Shown here one piece after another: positions 42,489 through 54,959 of a stretch of DNA of 64,000 nt. The notes beneath the pieces are model-generated. The model made no database searches. It was not told the DNA's origin and saw nothing but the letters and a program-made list of their open reading frames with translations. A program made the position numbers and the translations under genes. This DNA is from Bathynomus jamesi (Eukaryota; Arthropoda; Malacostraca; Isopoda; Cirolanidae). Location of the stretch: contig JAJOZX010001575.1 in the NCBI GenBank assembly GCA_023014485.1, forward strand, positions 124,001 through 188,000, written 5' to 3'. Each line of letters starts with the position of its first letter. The first letter of the stretch is position 1.

Positions 42489-45477
42489 CTAAAGCCTGAC
42501 TCTTCTTACCTTCCTTGATGCAAAGTCATGAATTAAATCATCATATGAAATCTGCTCAGCAATTGTATGATTTATACTGATGATGGCCAGACCGGTAAGG
42601 CGTTCCTGTGACATAGTTGACCTCAGGTAGGATTTGATGAGCTTCAGCTTTGAAAAGCTCCTCTCTGCTTCAGCAACAGTGACTGGAAGAGTAAGACCAA
42701 TTCTGAGAGCAGTCCACAAATTTGGATATATTTCAGAGAGCTCCCTTTCATGGATAAATGTCAGCAGTTCAAGCAAGGATATGGTCTTTGATGGCAAGTC
42801 AGGCAAGTTCTTCAGCTCCTGTGCAAGCTCTCTGCCATCCAAGTCAGATTGTCCCTTAAAGTGTAGTGTAGTACTAAGGTTCACACATTGTTCTGTCAGC
42901 TCCTCAAATGTGAGATTTTGGAAATGTGTCAGCACTCCAAACTTCTCTCCCACAATTTCCAACGTGGAAAATCTTTCCTGAATGGCTGATGTTGCAGCAT
43001 CAACCACTGCATTGAAAAATGTCACCTCCAGCTTCTTCAAAGCATCAATCAAGGGCTCATCAGATGCTTCATAGGAGAAGTGCCGCTTTGTGGACCTCAG
43101 CCGTTTTTGTTTTAACACAGCCTCCACATTCATTTGTTCACAGATATCTGTGGCTGCCATTTGTGCAGCCACAAAACCTGTTGCCCTGTAATTGCGGAGA
43201 CCTCTCTCTGTTTTTTTAGGAGATTTACTGCAACATCAACGTGCATGCTAGGAGACTGCATCTGCTTGCTCACATGCTGAATTTGGCACAACAGGTCATG
43301 CCACACCACTGAACAAATGGCGAAGCGGTATGACCCAACCTCCTCTGACAGAGATTGAGCCTCGACCTTTATTACAGAGTCTTTGGTGTGGTCCCTCACC
43401 TCGATCAGTGCATCTCTCACTGCAGCTGCCTGATATCTCAGGGGCTCCACACTCTTGATCTTGCTTTCCCACCTTGTATCAGACCACATCTTCAATGTGA
43501 TGTTCACATGTTTTTTCAAAATGGCCCATCGTTGTGTGGAGGCTGAAAACAAGTTGTAAAGCTTCTGCAAGATGCCAAAGTAACTTGTGGCATCAATAGA
43601 TCCCTTAGCAGCATCGGCCACAAGCAAATTCAGAGAATGAGCCCCACATGGAACAAACAGAGCTCTGGGATTAATTTCTAGGAGCCTGGATTGAACACCC
43701 TTGTTTTTTCCCCTCATGTTGGCCCCGTTGTCGTATGATTGTCCTCTACAGTCCATGAAAGGAACTTTTAGCTCCTCCAGTCTCTTCAGAATCAGAGATG
43801 CCAAATGTTGACCAGTGGACTCCTCTGCCTCCAAAAACCCCATGAAATGTTCCTTTATATGGGGCTTCCCCTCCAGTGACACAACCCGAATCACAACTGA
43901 CAACTGTTCAGTGTGGCTGATATCTGGAGTGCAATCTAGAATTATTGAAAAAAACTTTGATTGTTTGATGTCGCTCACCATTGCTGAAATGGTCTTGCTG
44001 CTCGACAAATCAATGAGTTCGTTTGTATGTGGTGGCCGAGGTAGCTGGTGTGACTGGAGGTCCCTTTTTGGACACGGTTAATGTGCTCTTGCATTATAGG
44101 ATCAAATTGGCCATCAGTTCAACTTCTTTCAGAAAATTGCCATTTGATGGTGAGAACAATTTTTCTGTATGTCCCCTTAGTGCCAAATTCCTAACTGCCA
44201 GAGAATGCACAATAGCAGTGAGACGTGTCAGCACCGCTCTCCATCTCAACTTCTCAGCCTCCAGAAGTGCCATCTCCTGCTTGTCAATGGTCTCCCCCTT
44301 TCTCATCCTCACTGCCAGTTCTTTCCAGATTTTCATAGAATTTAGGTGTTCTGAACTGTTGTCATGTGATGTGAGCAATGAGCTTGCATGCTTCCAGTCG
44401 AGAGTCCCAAACTTGTTAAATTTATTTTCCTCTTGGAAATAATGTACAACAGAAACAGAAAAGGCTGTTGTTTTTTAAGGAATAGACCAACCAACTTCTG
44501 GTTATATTTTCCCCACTAACCAATGACTTCCTGAAGTATTGATGGTGGAAACTTCTTCCGTCACTGTCGTTTCTAGGGAATACAAAGTCAGATGGTACTT
44601 GACTTGGTCCCCTGGAAACCAGTTGTGTCCGAATTCTCTCAGTCAGAACTGAAGGCCAGTTAGCAGGGTCGGTGGACAGAGACTCATCCTCAGGAGGCGA
44701 TTCTGCTCCAGGCCTTTCTAATAGAAAGAACAAGAGCATTACTCATTAGTATACACACCTAAGTTAGATAACACATTATTCACAGCACTTTGTTATGGTG
44801 GTGGTGTTATGGAATTATGGTGGTGAAACACCACACATACCCAGTAACCCAGACCCAGTGATAATAACATTATAATTTATAACTGTTTGCAAAATGCTTT
44901 GCAGGGATGCACACACATACACATACACACACACGCACACACTCACAGACATATGTGCACACAAACTCACCTGAAGAGTCCTGCCGGGGAGAAGTAGAAG
45001 CAAATGGGTCTTCATCCTCAGGATCAGACTGCATTTGTGGAGACATATGTGAGGCTGAGGAGGTAGATGGCTCCTCAGCCTCAATAATGGCAGAAGTAGA
45101 CGGCTTCTCATCCTGGCTAGTGGCAGAGGGTGTTCCAAAATTTTCAAAAGTGCCCCTGCAAATAGTAAAATAGAACATAACAGACCAATGCATGAATAGG
45201 CTAGTACAATTAATTTAACATGTTATTAAGCACAATTTATTAAACTTTTAGAATAGGAAACAAATGAATAATACAACCTCCTTGGTTAATGGCTAATTAT
45301 ATACATAATAGTACACTTCAAATGACTCAGAAAGCTATATCACAAAATAGCAGTGCAATATAGCAGTGAAGAGTAGATGACATAGCTCTATACCTTTATC
45401 TTTTGCTCGTTTCTCCTCTTCTTCTTTCCTCTTTTTCTAAACTGAGCACCTGATAGCTTTGACCTCTTCTTATCCAT
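42489..45477 (-). pseudogene. hAT transposase of the DUF4371 type, four exons, one-base frame breaks
   Basis: ATG at 45477 (MDKKRSKLSGAQF). Exon 1 ends at a GTATAG donor near 45395. Exon 2 (about 45157-44971) starts after TTTGCAG and ends at GTGAGT; it is acidic and Ser-rich (EEPSTSSASHMS). Exon 3 starts after CTATTAG near 44717 and carries the TTF zinc finger (SLFCFCCTLF). The core shows FFSIILDCTPDISH, DCRGQSYDNGANM, PCGAHSLNLL, and the C-terminal AEAERSFSKLKLIKSYLR near 42630. Frame breaks at 45432, about 44430, 44104, 44022 and 43211 each need one or two bases in a homopolymer or dinucleotide run to be open again. No point stop codon was needed to explain the breaks. Confidence 0.88.
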
Positions 45478-45715
45478 TTGCGGTTATTTGACAGACCTTA
45501 GTGGCTTAGTGTGAAGATTCGTTCTGTAATAAATAATATACATTTCACTATTTAACCAAACCCAGAAAAATAACATTACATATGTTAAAGTATGGGCCTT
45601 TATTCCCAATAATATTAATCTGGAAGCATTTTGCATTGTTTAGGTCTTTTATGGGAAGGTTTATGGAAAATGCAATAGATGGTTTTTTATTAATAAAAAT
45701 ATATTTATTGATCTT

Positions 45716-45793
45716 TTATTATTTATTTTATTTTATTTTTTATTTTTTTTATTTCTTTATTTATTTATTCTTATTTTTATTTTTATTTTTTTT
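45716..45793. repeat. T-rich low-complexity run
   Basis: TTTATTT-type simple sequence just inside the right end of hAT-2. Confidence 0.8.
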
Positions 45794-45878
45794 GCAGGCG
45801 CTCATGCCGCCCCTCCACAAATGCCGCCCTGTGCGGCTGCCCATATTGCCCATATGAGGAACCGCCACTGCCTACAGC

Positions 45879-47138
45879 TTTACGTGGATCCGAATCATCT
45901 AAGGGCTCGCTACATTACCCGAACGCGGAGGTTGGTCATCCATCCTATTATTGAACAGATTCAACGTCGCTTAACATCGCTGATCGAACTGGAAGCGTCA
46001 TTGGGACGTGGCTACGACGTATCCCAAAAGACGAACAAGCTCCATGGAATAGTAACGACAGACTTTCATATCGATACAATCAATGTTTCTCTCAGTTACA
46101 GTTATGAAGCAAACGTACAGAACGTTGCCAGAATAAAATCAGCACCCACAAAAATTGCTGAAATAGTTGGTTTTATGTGTGAAGTCGTGTTTAGGTTACA
46201 AGCAGAACGTTGTAGACTGTGAAATATGCGTTGTACGCTTGGTGTTTATCACAGATCACCATTTACTTATGGTCACAAATGAGAAACATGCGGGTTGTTC
46301 AAAATCTTGGCCTCACAGCTGGGGCAATTCTTGCCATTACTGCATAGTTCTGTCATAATTTCCAAACGAGCAGCTAACCATTGACCAAGAGGGCCATCAG
46401 TGGCTAAACAACAACTGCAAAGACCCTTTCTTACGCCAGGTAAGGTCCAAACATCCCAAATAATGCCATTTTGTCATAACGAATGTGGCCAAAGTTATTT
46501 GCATAAACTAAGTTACATCGAACTTGTGACTGAGAGAAAACCCTGCTTATAGCCCACAATGTAAAACGAAGATTAACACGGGCCGCGAAGATGATACTCA
46601 GACCTATGGTATTCTTAAAGTGTGTTTAGTTCTCGGACGAGTCTCAGTTTAGTCAGTTCATATCGACTGAACACACATGAAGAGTGAGCAGAGTCAAGCA
46701 TTTCAGCAATTTAATTTGCATTCACAAGTGGTTCAAAGTGGTTTATATACTCTAATACTCGGAATATCGAAAAACTTACATATTGTATTCATTCTTGAGA
46801 ATTGTCATCTTCCGCTGTTCCAACAGGATATACATACTGTACTTGCTGCAGGAGGATTGTGCCACGTGTTACATCTCCAAAACCAACATTCGATGGAAAA
46901 GACGAAAGGGGTTGCATGCAAGTCTTTCGCTTACCACCTAAGAATCTCTAGCATGAACCCTTTTAAATACGTTTCGAAACACTTCAGTTGTCACACGTGA
47001 CAATGATAAACACCTCTAAGTGTGAGACTCTTGAATTCGCTGTAGCAACAACGGGTGATCACCCATAAAACACTTTCATTCTCCATACGGGACAAGTACA
47101 CGGGGATAGATAGAGGGACCTCCCACTGATATATATAT
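45879..47138. other. Unassigned DNA
   Basis: It continues the sequence into which hAT-2 inserted. Short frames exist (for example 45821-46222 on the plus strand) but show no recognisable domain. I see no reliable gene. Confidence 0.4.
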
Positions 47139-49315
47139 CACTGGTCGACAAAATCGAACTTTTTATTTGTCACATGAACAAAAATGGATGGATCTTATAG
47201 GTTTTTTACCGCTGAGTTAAAAAACGGCCTCAAAATTTTTCTATCACCCACCAATATTGAGTGAATCGAAAATGAAATTTGGACTAATTTATAGGCGTAA
47301 TAGCAATATCAAAGTAGAAAATGCATATTGAATTCACCTAAAATGTGGCTACTGATGATTTACGCTTATATTTCGCCTCTGGGCGATCCCTTGACAATGT
47401 CCAGCAGTAGTCATCCAACATGCTGGGGCTCCACTTCCCTGGTATCGCTTCTCCATCATGGATATTTGTTGATAAAAGCGTTCCCCATGCTCATCACTAA
47501 CATCGCCTAAGTTTGTTGGGAAGAAGTCGAGATGTGAGTCAAGAAAATGAATTTTCAACGACATATTGTACCTCACGTCTTTGTAGGCCTTGAGAAGTTC
47601 TTCAACAAGTGACTCTTAATTTTCGGCCTTGAAGTTTCCGAGAAAATTTGTGTTCACTACTTTAAATGCTCTCCAAGCTGCTCCTTCAACTTCACTTAGA
47701 GTTTCATCAAACGCGCTGTCTCTCATGATTTCTCTAATTTGCGGGACCACAAATATCCCTTCTTTGATTTTGACCTCGCTGATCCTCGGAAATTTCTGTT
47801 TCAAGTAGAGACCCCCCACCCCTGCCATTTTGATCCGTAGCCTTAAAAATTTTTCCATTAAACCAAGTTTAATATGTAGTGGTGGCAAATAACTTTTTTG
47901 GATTAAGAAGAGGTGAACTGGTGAGATTTTTATGCCCTGGAATCAACGCTTGTTGAAGTGGCCATTGTTTCTTTGAGTAATGGCTTTCCCGTGCTCTGCT
48001 GTCCCATTCACAGAGGAAACAACAGAATTTCGTATAACCCAGTTGTAAACCAAGAAGAAGTGCAATCACTTTCAAGTCTCCACAGATATGCCAAGAGTAT
48101 TTATCATATTGGATATGTTTCACAAGCAGGTGCATATTGTCGTATGATTCCTTCATATGTACGGCATGTGCTAATGGAACTGAAGGGTATTTATTTCCAT
48201 TATGGAGTAATACAGTTTTTAAACTCAGCTTCGAGGAATCAATAAATAGGCGCCATTCGTTTGGATCATGTTGTTGGCCCAGGGTTTTCATGAGAGGGTA
48301 GAAAGTTTCTTTGATGCTTGCGGTAAGAATATATCTTAGTGCCTTTTTCTTGAAGATTCCAACCTTTCAACCTGGAAGCCGAAAGTTCGGATTGATCTTT
48401 TAACAATTTCAGATCACAGACAAGCTCGCTCAGGTCTGCTTGAGATATTAAGTGAGGCTCTGTCGATGAACAAGATGGTTCAAACATTGGATCAACATCG
48501 TCCGTCAGTAAACCATGTTGAGCTTCGTCATTACCATTGCACATCAATTTCATTTCCATCATCTAAACTCCACGTTTCTGGTGGCCTTGGTACTGGCAAA
48601 TGTTTATTATGTAAAACAGGCCTTATGGTTGATGGTAAATTTGGGTATTGTACCATATGTTTAGATTTCGCAGTAATTCCTAGTATATTTGTTAAGCAGA
48701 AATAACAATCCGTTAAATGGTCTTTCGGCTCTCTCCATATCATCGGAACAGCAAACGGCATTTGACGAGACCCATTTAGCCAGCCTGTCAAAAGTCTTAA
48801 ACACGTAATACAGCATATATGAGGTGCCCACGTCTTGTTTTGATTCCCTACCTTGCAACCAAAATAAAGTTCGTATGCTTTTTTGACGAGAGGGGTGAAA
48901 TTTCGCCTTTGAAATTTAAGTGTTAACTCTGTGCACACATAACAGAAACAGTTTGGATGGTTGACACTTGCGTGGCATTCTGTCATGAAACGCATTCTGT
49001 CACGAACGCACTGACACAAAAAATGATTAAGGAAAATCACGAATAAAATGCACGATGTTCACTGAGTGAAATCAAATGAGTAACTGACAAATGAAAGTCA
49101 ACAGTGACGTGTAGCAACTTATAAGCAGAGGAAGAGGAAGGGGCAGACCCCGCCACCTTCCTATTCTCACTCAAATCCTAAGTAATGTAAATTCGTGTGT
49201 CACTCTAAAACTGCGGGTGATAGAAAAATTCTGTTTTCATTTTCGTAATCAACGTAAAAAATTACACATAGTTCAAGTAAAAATATCTCTGTGACAAGAA
49301 CTTTGTTGACCAGTG
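47139..49315 (-). mobile_element. DNA transposon with CACTG ends, CMC/Chapaev-like
   Basis: Ends CACTGGTCGACAAA and, read from the right, CACTGGTCAACAAA. Both flanks are ATAT runs, so the duplication length cannot be read. CACTR termini are typical of the CACTA/Mirage/Chapaev group. The coding region is on the minus strand. Confidence 0.7.
47349..49040 (-). pseudogene. Transposase-like protein of a widespread unnamed arthropod family
   Basis: Starts near 49000 with a cysteine-rich zinc domain (CFCYVCTEL, ICCITCLRLL, CYFCL). Then WRLFIDSSKLSLKTVLLHNG and LHICGDLKVIALLLGLQLGY, FCCFLCEWDSRA (48290-47870), a central part LHIKLGLMEKFLRL (47888-47616), and NMSLKIHFLDSHLDFF plus DEHGERFYQQISMMEKRYQG (about 47560-47400). 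I know this block order from many uncharacterised arthropod proteins, which I take to be transposon-derived. Asp in DSSK and DLK and the later His/Asp/Glu cluster are candidate catalytic residues; that is inference. At least three shifts break the frame. Confidence 0.65.
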
Positions 49316-50374
49316 ATATATATTCTTCGCCGGAAAGAGATTTTCTCTACTCTCGTGGTGGCAACACCGCAAAGTATGAACGACTCAGTATATCACTTGC
49401 TGCATAAACACCTTTCACAGCGGGACACCCAAGTTGAAACTCGGCGCCATTCAAAGAGTTGGCAGACACATACACAGGACAAACATCCAATTAAAGAAAA
49501 CACGTTCACACACTTGCGTGCCTTGTTAGTATGTCTGAGAAGAGAGTAGACAATTTTTTATAGAAACAATTTTAAAAACTAAACAAATGCATGGCATAGA
49601 TTAGGACGTGAAATTGAGTTGCATTTCTGCCGACACAATATCTTTTCTTTTGGTTGGCTGGAATTGTGGGTGAGGGTATGGCGTAAAAAATCTGATTCCT
49701 GTTCATAATTTTCGTTTCCATATGTTCGAAGTTGTGACGATACCAAGTGGTTGATGTGCGATCAGCACAAGTATATTTATTATTGGTTAGTTTATACATC
49801 GGTTCTATCTAGTGTACTAGCTCTGTGTTCATGACGTAATTGTAGAACTAGCTTATATATTCTCCCCTTTTCTGTAAAATTTCCTTGGCTACTTTTCAAG
49901 GGTCAAGGTATTTTTTCAACCTTTTCCCGTACCCACCTCTGCGGCGGAGGGTGGGGAGAGAGTTTTATGGGTTTTTTCCAGTTTTCTAATACTGCTAGAA
50001 CAGTTAAAAAAATAAGTTTAATAACAGGAACCTCCGAAAGGATCGAAAGGTCTTTTAGGCTTCCTCTTGTCCTTGGAACGCCTTGTAACTCTATCTATCT
50101 ATCTAGCTATCAGTCACCTCCTTCTATATGAATAGAGCCCCTTTTCCTGTTCTACTTCCATCCATTACTCACACTGTTTACAGAACTGCCATTACTCACT
50201 CCCTTTATTTCCACATCCGCTCACTCCCTCACTCCGCTCAAGATAACATTCTTCTTTCCTCTCCTGTATAATTTATCTCTTTCATGCCAATCATACGCTT
50301 CAGATTTGTCCAAAAGTCTCTTTGAAGTCACGTTTCATAATAGCACTCCAAATTTTTTCCCGTAGCACATGATA
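49316..50374. other. Unassigned DNA
   Basis: No gene seen. CTATCTAT short run near 50095. Confidence 0.4.
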
Positions 50375-51506
50375 CCCTATAATAGGGCGGATCGAAAATG
50401 AGGTTTTTAAACTTTTTTTCGAAATTCAAATATGGCTAGTGCGGAAAATATGTGGGTGCTATAGATAATGACTGTGCATAAATATTAGCCCTGCGAAATT
50501 ATATCTTCAGGTGCCACAAAGCCGTCGAAAAAAGTGAAATATAATGATTTTCTTATATTCTGCATTAGTACAATAACTGAAACTTACTTGTTATTATTAT
50601 ATATTAAGTGTTCCAATTACCAAAATAGTTACTGAATTACGCAGCTCTTAGTTTATTTAGATCAATGTTCTTTTGATTAATGATCTAAATAATCCAGAAC
50701 TCACCACGAGGAGGTGGCTGCGTGTCGAGCTCCACCCATGCCCTCCCAACCACCCATCCTTGCGCATGTTTTTTTCTATTAACGTTTTATTTAAACTTTA
50801 TATTCAGCTTTACTTTCGAATGATGGCATTTTTTTACGTGACTGAAGTGTTGATCTTATGAAGCCATCTCGCGCGTTCAATCCAAATACTTTTGATGATG
50901 CTTCAGTCACTAATTTTACCATTCTTTCTACTACTTGTGTATGACAAGGGAATTTCTCGAATGGAGGGGTACTCTTGTTTTCTATGAATTCTTCAATCTC
51001 ATTTTCTGTCAGGTGTCTTGTCACAGGTGGTTCAGTGACAATGCATTTTTGCCAATTAATTAAATCAGTATAATCAGTAGCTTCAAATTGAATAACAGGT
51101 ACTGTGAAACGCCTCACAACTTTTTCCTTGTTTGTTTGCCTTGCTTTCTTTATTCGCCTCCACGCTAAGTCTCTTATGGCGCTGCGGTCATCATGAATCA
51201 TTGATGCTAGAATATTTTCTGGATTTGCAAAAAATGCATTTCTTTGTATGACAGGGTTTACAATATCCTTTACTTCGTCATTCAGTGTTCTTGTTAGTTC
51301 AATAGTTTTGAAAACATGTTTTGAGCCATTGACAAAAGACGTACTTTGCTTAATAGAAAACCACATTGGGATGTAGACCTTCATTATAAAAGAAGCAATG
51401 TTCATGAGGTTCTCAGATGGACTTACAGTTGAAACGTATAGACGAAGCAAACGATTTGCTGTAGTCAGCCATCGTGAATGTGCCATTTTGCCTGGACTAC
51501 GATGAG

Positions 51507-51755
51507 CAAGATCTGGAGAGCAATATCCCTTTGTTATGGCCTGATGAAGATCAATTAGATATTTTTGGTCGGTGCTAAGATCTTCACAGTCTACAGTTGG
51601 TTCCTCAGCATCAATCCTTTCAAACTCGACAATAGGAAGACTCTCACAGTTCTCTAATTCCCTGCCAATAGGACCGGTGAATCCGCGGGGGCCAGATGTT
51701 TTTCCAGCCAGCTTTGCAACTAAATGGCGTAATGGCAATTCATTGGCATGGAGCT
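51507..51755. repeat. Original copy of the duplicated 249-bp coding block
   Basis: Part of the C-terminal coding region; matches 52684-52931 with two substitutions and one base missing in the second copy. Confidence 0.95.
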
Positions 51756-52683
51756 GGCACACTAAATGTTGAACTGGCTTTTTCAGCTTCAATTCTATAA
51801 GCCTTATAACGCCTCCCTTTCTCCAGTGTTGACTGCTGCACCATCGCATCCAATGGCAACAAGGTTTTCCAGGTTCATGTCATTATTTCCAATATACTCA
51901 AACATTCCTTTACATATTTCTTCAGCTGATCCAGAATTCACAGAATAATGGCCCAAATAATCTGAACCAGGTTCTCTCACTAAAGTGATATGTTCTTCTG
52001 TTACCTTCTTCTGATATACTTTGGACTCTTTTTTTTCTTGGAAGAGTGTAGAATCTTTTCGACCATCAAAATAGATTCCTGATTGGGACCTGATTTTGAT
52101 CTTTCATAATTTCTGATCTCTTCTTTTGTCTTTCTCTTCTGATTTTACTCCTATCCACTACTTCAGATGTATTGTCAATAGAAACTTCTCCAATATCTTG
52201 CAATACTGCACTAACAATGAATGCTGCAGCTCGATCTGAAACTGCAGTCCTGTCACAAGCAGTAGCCACTGAAGGTAGATTTGTTGTTTTCCTTTTCTTG
52301 AATAATTGTTCTTCAGGTTGTTCGAGCTTTCTCTTCGAGCTAACTGGCTCTGGAAATGTATCGTCTGATATTTCGCCAGATTCACTTTCACTATTTGATG
52401 TCGATGATGATAATTCAACATTTGTATCCTGCAATTTCTCCTGTGAAGATTCTTTGGTGAGCCTCACAGCTTCTTTTTGCTTTCTTAGCAACGTAGATGC
52501 TTTTTTCTTTGAGAGTGTAATATCTACTCTATCAATAAACAGTTTTCTTTCACTCCTTTGATCTAAGAGGAACGTCACTTCTTCCTTTGGAACCGTTTTT
52601 TCTTTGGGACAAGAACATTGTGTTAGTACTTTGCACTTGCACGCTGCAATGTCAAAAAGTTTCGTGTGTGCTTCTTTTTTTAA

Positions 52684-52931
52684 CAAGATCTGGAGAGCAA
52701 TATCCCTTTGTTATGGCCTGATGAATATCAATTAGATATTTTTGGTCGGTGCTAAGATCTTCACAGTCTACAGTTGGTTCCTCAGCATCAATCCTTTCAA
52801 ACTCGACAATAGGAAGACTCTCACAGTTCTCTAATTCCCTGCCAATAGGACCGGTGAATCCGCGGGGGCCAGATGTTTTTCCATCCAGCTTTGCAACTAA
52901 TGGCGTAATGGCAATTCATTGGCATGGAGCT
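52684..52931. repeat. Second copy of the block, in direct orientation, inside the gene
   Basis: Same orientation as the source 1177 bp away. It begins CAAGATCTGG and ends GGCATGGAGCT at both sites. Confidence 0.95.
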
Positions 52932-53758
52932 TTGGTATGGCTTCATAATGACACGATACTTTTCGTGGTAGCTTCTGAACATTGTTTCAATTCGCCTGTC
53001 TGACAGAATTGGAACGGAAGCACTTTCCCAAATTGTTTTCAATTTATCAACAACTTGTTCTAATATTTGGGATATTGAAGGATCTTTATTAGTATTCTGT
53101 TTCAAATCGTTTCTTACAAACAAGTAATATTTAAAAACTACTTCGTATGTAGGAAGATTCCTGTGCCACAAATCTTCCCCCATACCAAACATGGGGCACT
53201 CAGTTGAGGCCCTGGTTGATTTTGCACAAACTCGAGACATTTTGAAAGTATACAAATCTGAAAAGGAAAGAGCTAATATCAATTATACGTTAATTTCAGT
53301 TAATAGTACATGGCAAACTTCGGGCAACACAATACAGAAATGCAAAATATATAAGAAATATAGTTTAGACTATCTGAGTAACGCCAACAACAGAACACCC
53401 ACCTGCTACGAGAGCGACAGCTACACTGAACCGAGGTACTCACGTGACAGCTGAGTGAGCTGACTATAGAAAACTGTAATTAGAGAATAGAAACTTTTTT
53501 TAAAGGTTGACTGAGCTATTTTTATACAAGTGTGAATAAATTCTTGTCTATTGTGCATCGTGGACTCTTCTGTAATTATTGGTTAAAATCTGCTTTTTTC
53601 AATTTTTTTCAATATTGAAGGTCATTGTGGCACCTGAAGATATTAATGTTATGTTTTTAAATTTATACCAGCTTATTTCCTCACTACTCCACACATTTTC
53701 CACACTAGCCAATTTGAAAATTCGAAAAATGAGTTTTTCACTCCGCCCTACCCTATAA

Positions 53759-54090
53759 GTCAATGCAGGGACTCATTTAATTGCTGTTATGGGACTCCAT
53801 ATATATATATATATATATAGTTTGTTTATTGTATGAAGAAGTGTCAAAACAACTAATATTAATGAAGGTAAAATTGCATGTATTTATTGCGCTAAAACGC
53901 CCTTTTAAATTATTCTGTATTGATAAGTCGGAAACTGTAGGTGATATTTAGCACCTACCTGTAATTTAAGATAAAGCGCAACAAAACAAGTTGTTTGATT
54001 TAGGTGATAGAGTAGCTACTAGCTACATGTGAAGGAAGTGAGACGTAGTTATTCGAAGAGAAGTGAATCCTGTCACCTTTATGTAAATAC
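53759..54090. other. Unassigned DNA with a TA microsatellite
   Basis: TA run at about 53797-53819; no gene. Confidence 0.6.
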
Positions 54091-54291
54091 TAGGGGCACT
54101 CAATATATTTTGCTCCACCCTTTTTTTTTAGCTAAATAATAGGCCATGGGGCTGAAATGTCTTTTGAGCCGTAAGTTTGAACTTTCTGCGCTTCACATAA
54201 CCGGATTTTTCCAGTTTGGACCTCCCCTCCTCGTATAAAACCGCTTTTAAACGCCCTTATATAAAACTGATGGTTAACGCAGTTTCGAAAA

Positions 54292-54959
54292 TGGCGTTTG
54301 ACAATGATGTGCGTGTAAACAGAGAGCTGTTATCGAGTTCTTAACCGCAGAGAAGGAAACAGTTGAAAATATTCACAAACGTCTACAAAACGTTTACTGA
54401 GATGCTGTTGTTGATCGAAGCACAGTTAGACGCTGGTCTAAACGTGTGAGATCATCGGAGAGAGGGAGAGCCAGCCTCGATGATGAGCCACGCAGCGGTC
54501 GCCCGGCATCGCCTGTGACATCTCACACTGTGCAACGTGCTAACAGTATTATTCGATCAAATCAGCGCGTCACATACAAGGAGCTATCACTGGAGCTAGG
54601 AATTAGTGAAGGAAGTGTGAATACGATAATTCAGCAACTGGGATACTCAAAAGTGTGTTCACGGTTTGTTCCTCGCCAACTGACTGAAGATCACAAAGCC
54701 CAAAGAAAAGAAATTGCTTCTGAGCCGTTGGTTCGATACGAGACAGAAGGGGATGACTTACTTTCACGAATTGTGATTGGGGATGAGACTCGGGTACACC
54801 ACTTTGAAGCTGAAACAAAACGCCAATTCATGGAGTGGCATCACGCAGACTCCGCACGCAAGAAAAATTCAAATTTGGCTCCCTCTGCAGGAAAGGTTAT
54901 GGCCACCATCTTCTGGGACATGAAAGGGGTGATTCTGTTGGACATTATGAAGAAAGGAC
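54292..54959 (+). pseudogene. Mariner transposase, N-terminal and early catalytic part
   Basis: SETMAR-type mariner transposase. In broken frames it shows the first helix-turn-helix (VIEFLTAEKETVENIHKRLQ), then in one frame from 54446 DDEPRSGRPASPVTSHTVQR, the second helix-turn-helix YKELSLELGISEGSVNTIIQ, and the first catalytic Asp in RIVIGDETRVHHFEAETKRQ. It ends at the hAT insertion in ILLDIMKKG; QTINSEAYMRAYKL continues after 55797. A frameshift near 54330 and TGA near 54400 break the start. The second and third catalytic residues are absent. Confidence 0.85.

Larger units (their letters stand above)
42059..45870 (-). mobile_element. Full-length hAT transposon with introns (hAT-2)
   Basis: Ends CAGTGGCGGTCCT and, read from the right, CAGTGGCGGTTCCT. 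Perfect 8-bp duplication CCTACAGC (42051-42058, 45871-45878). Related to hAT-1 but clearly a distinct family. Confidence 0.95.
50791..53240 (-). pseudogene. Unclassified transposase-like protein, split by an internal duplication
   Basis: The N-terminal part starts at the ATG at 53240 (MSRVCAKSTRASTECPMFGM) and contains YHEKYRVIMKPYQ before entering the duplicated block at 52931. The middle part (52683-52066) is basic and Ser-rich with a nuclear-type SSKRKLEQPEEQLFKKRK stretch. The C-terminal part (51849-50791) carries HLVCQLHANELPLRHL, SGPRGFTGPIGRELENCE, DQKYLIDLHQAI, SRWLTTANRLLRLYVST and NPVIQRNAFFANPENI. I know this last block from many uncharacterised proteins of arthropods and cnidarians, probably transposon-derived. 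Without the inserted copy (52684-52931) the N-terminal and middle parts would adjoin. Another break lies near 51850-52066. Confidence 0.65.
50383..53750 (-). mobile_element. DNA transposon with TAGGGCGGA ends and 8-bp duplication
   Basis: Left end TAGGGCGGATCGAAAATGAG and right end, read inward, TAGGGCGGAGTGAAAAACTC form imperfect inverted repeats of about 70 bp that share GGCTAGTG. A perfect 8-bp duplication CCCTATAA flanks it (50375-50382, 53751-53758). The gene on the minus strand is not a typical hAT transposase, so the superfamily is open although TAGGG ends and 8 bp resemble hAT. Confidence 0.85.

Noticed and set aside
45821..46358. Short plus-strand ORFs to the right of hAT-2
   Set aside because: The first one starts inside the hAT terminus; no recognisable domain and no splice context.
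50383..53758. 10-bp target duplication TACCCTATAA (would suggest an IS4EU-like element)
   Set aside because: Taking TA as the tip of both inverted ends gives symmetric TAGGGCGGA termini and an 8-bp CCCTATAA duplication; the first two bases match by chance.
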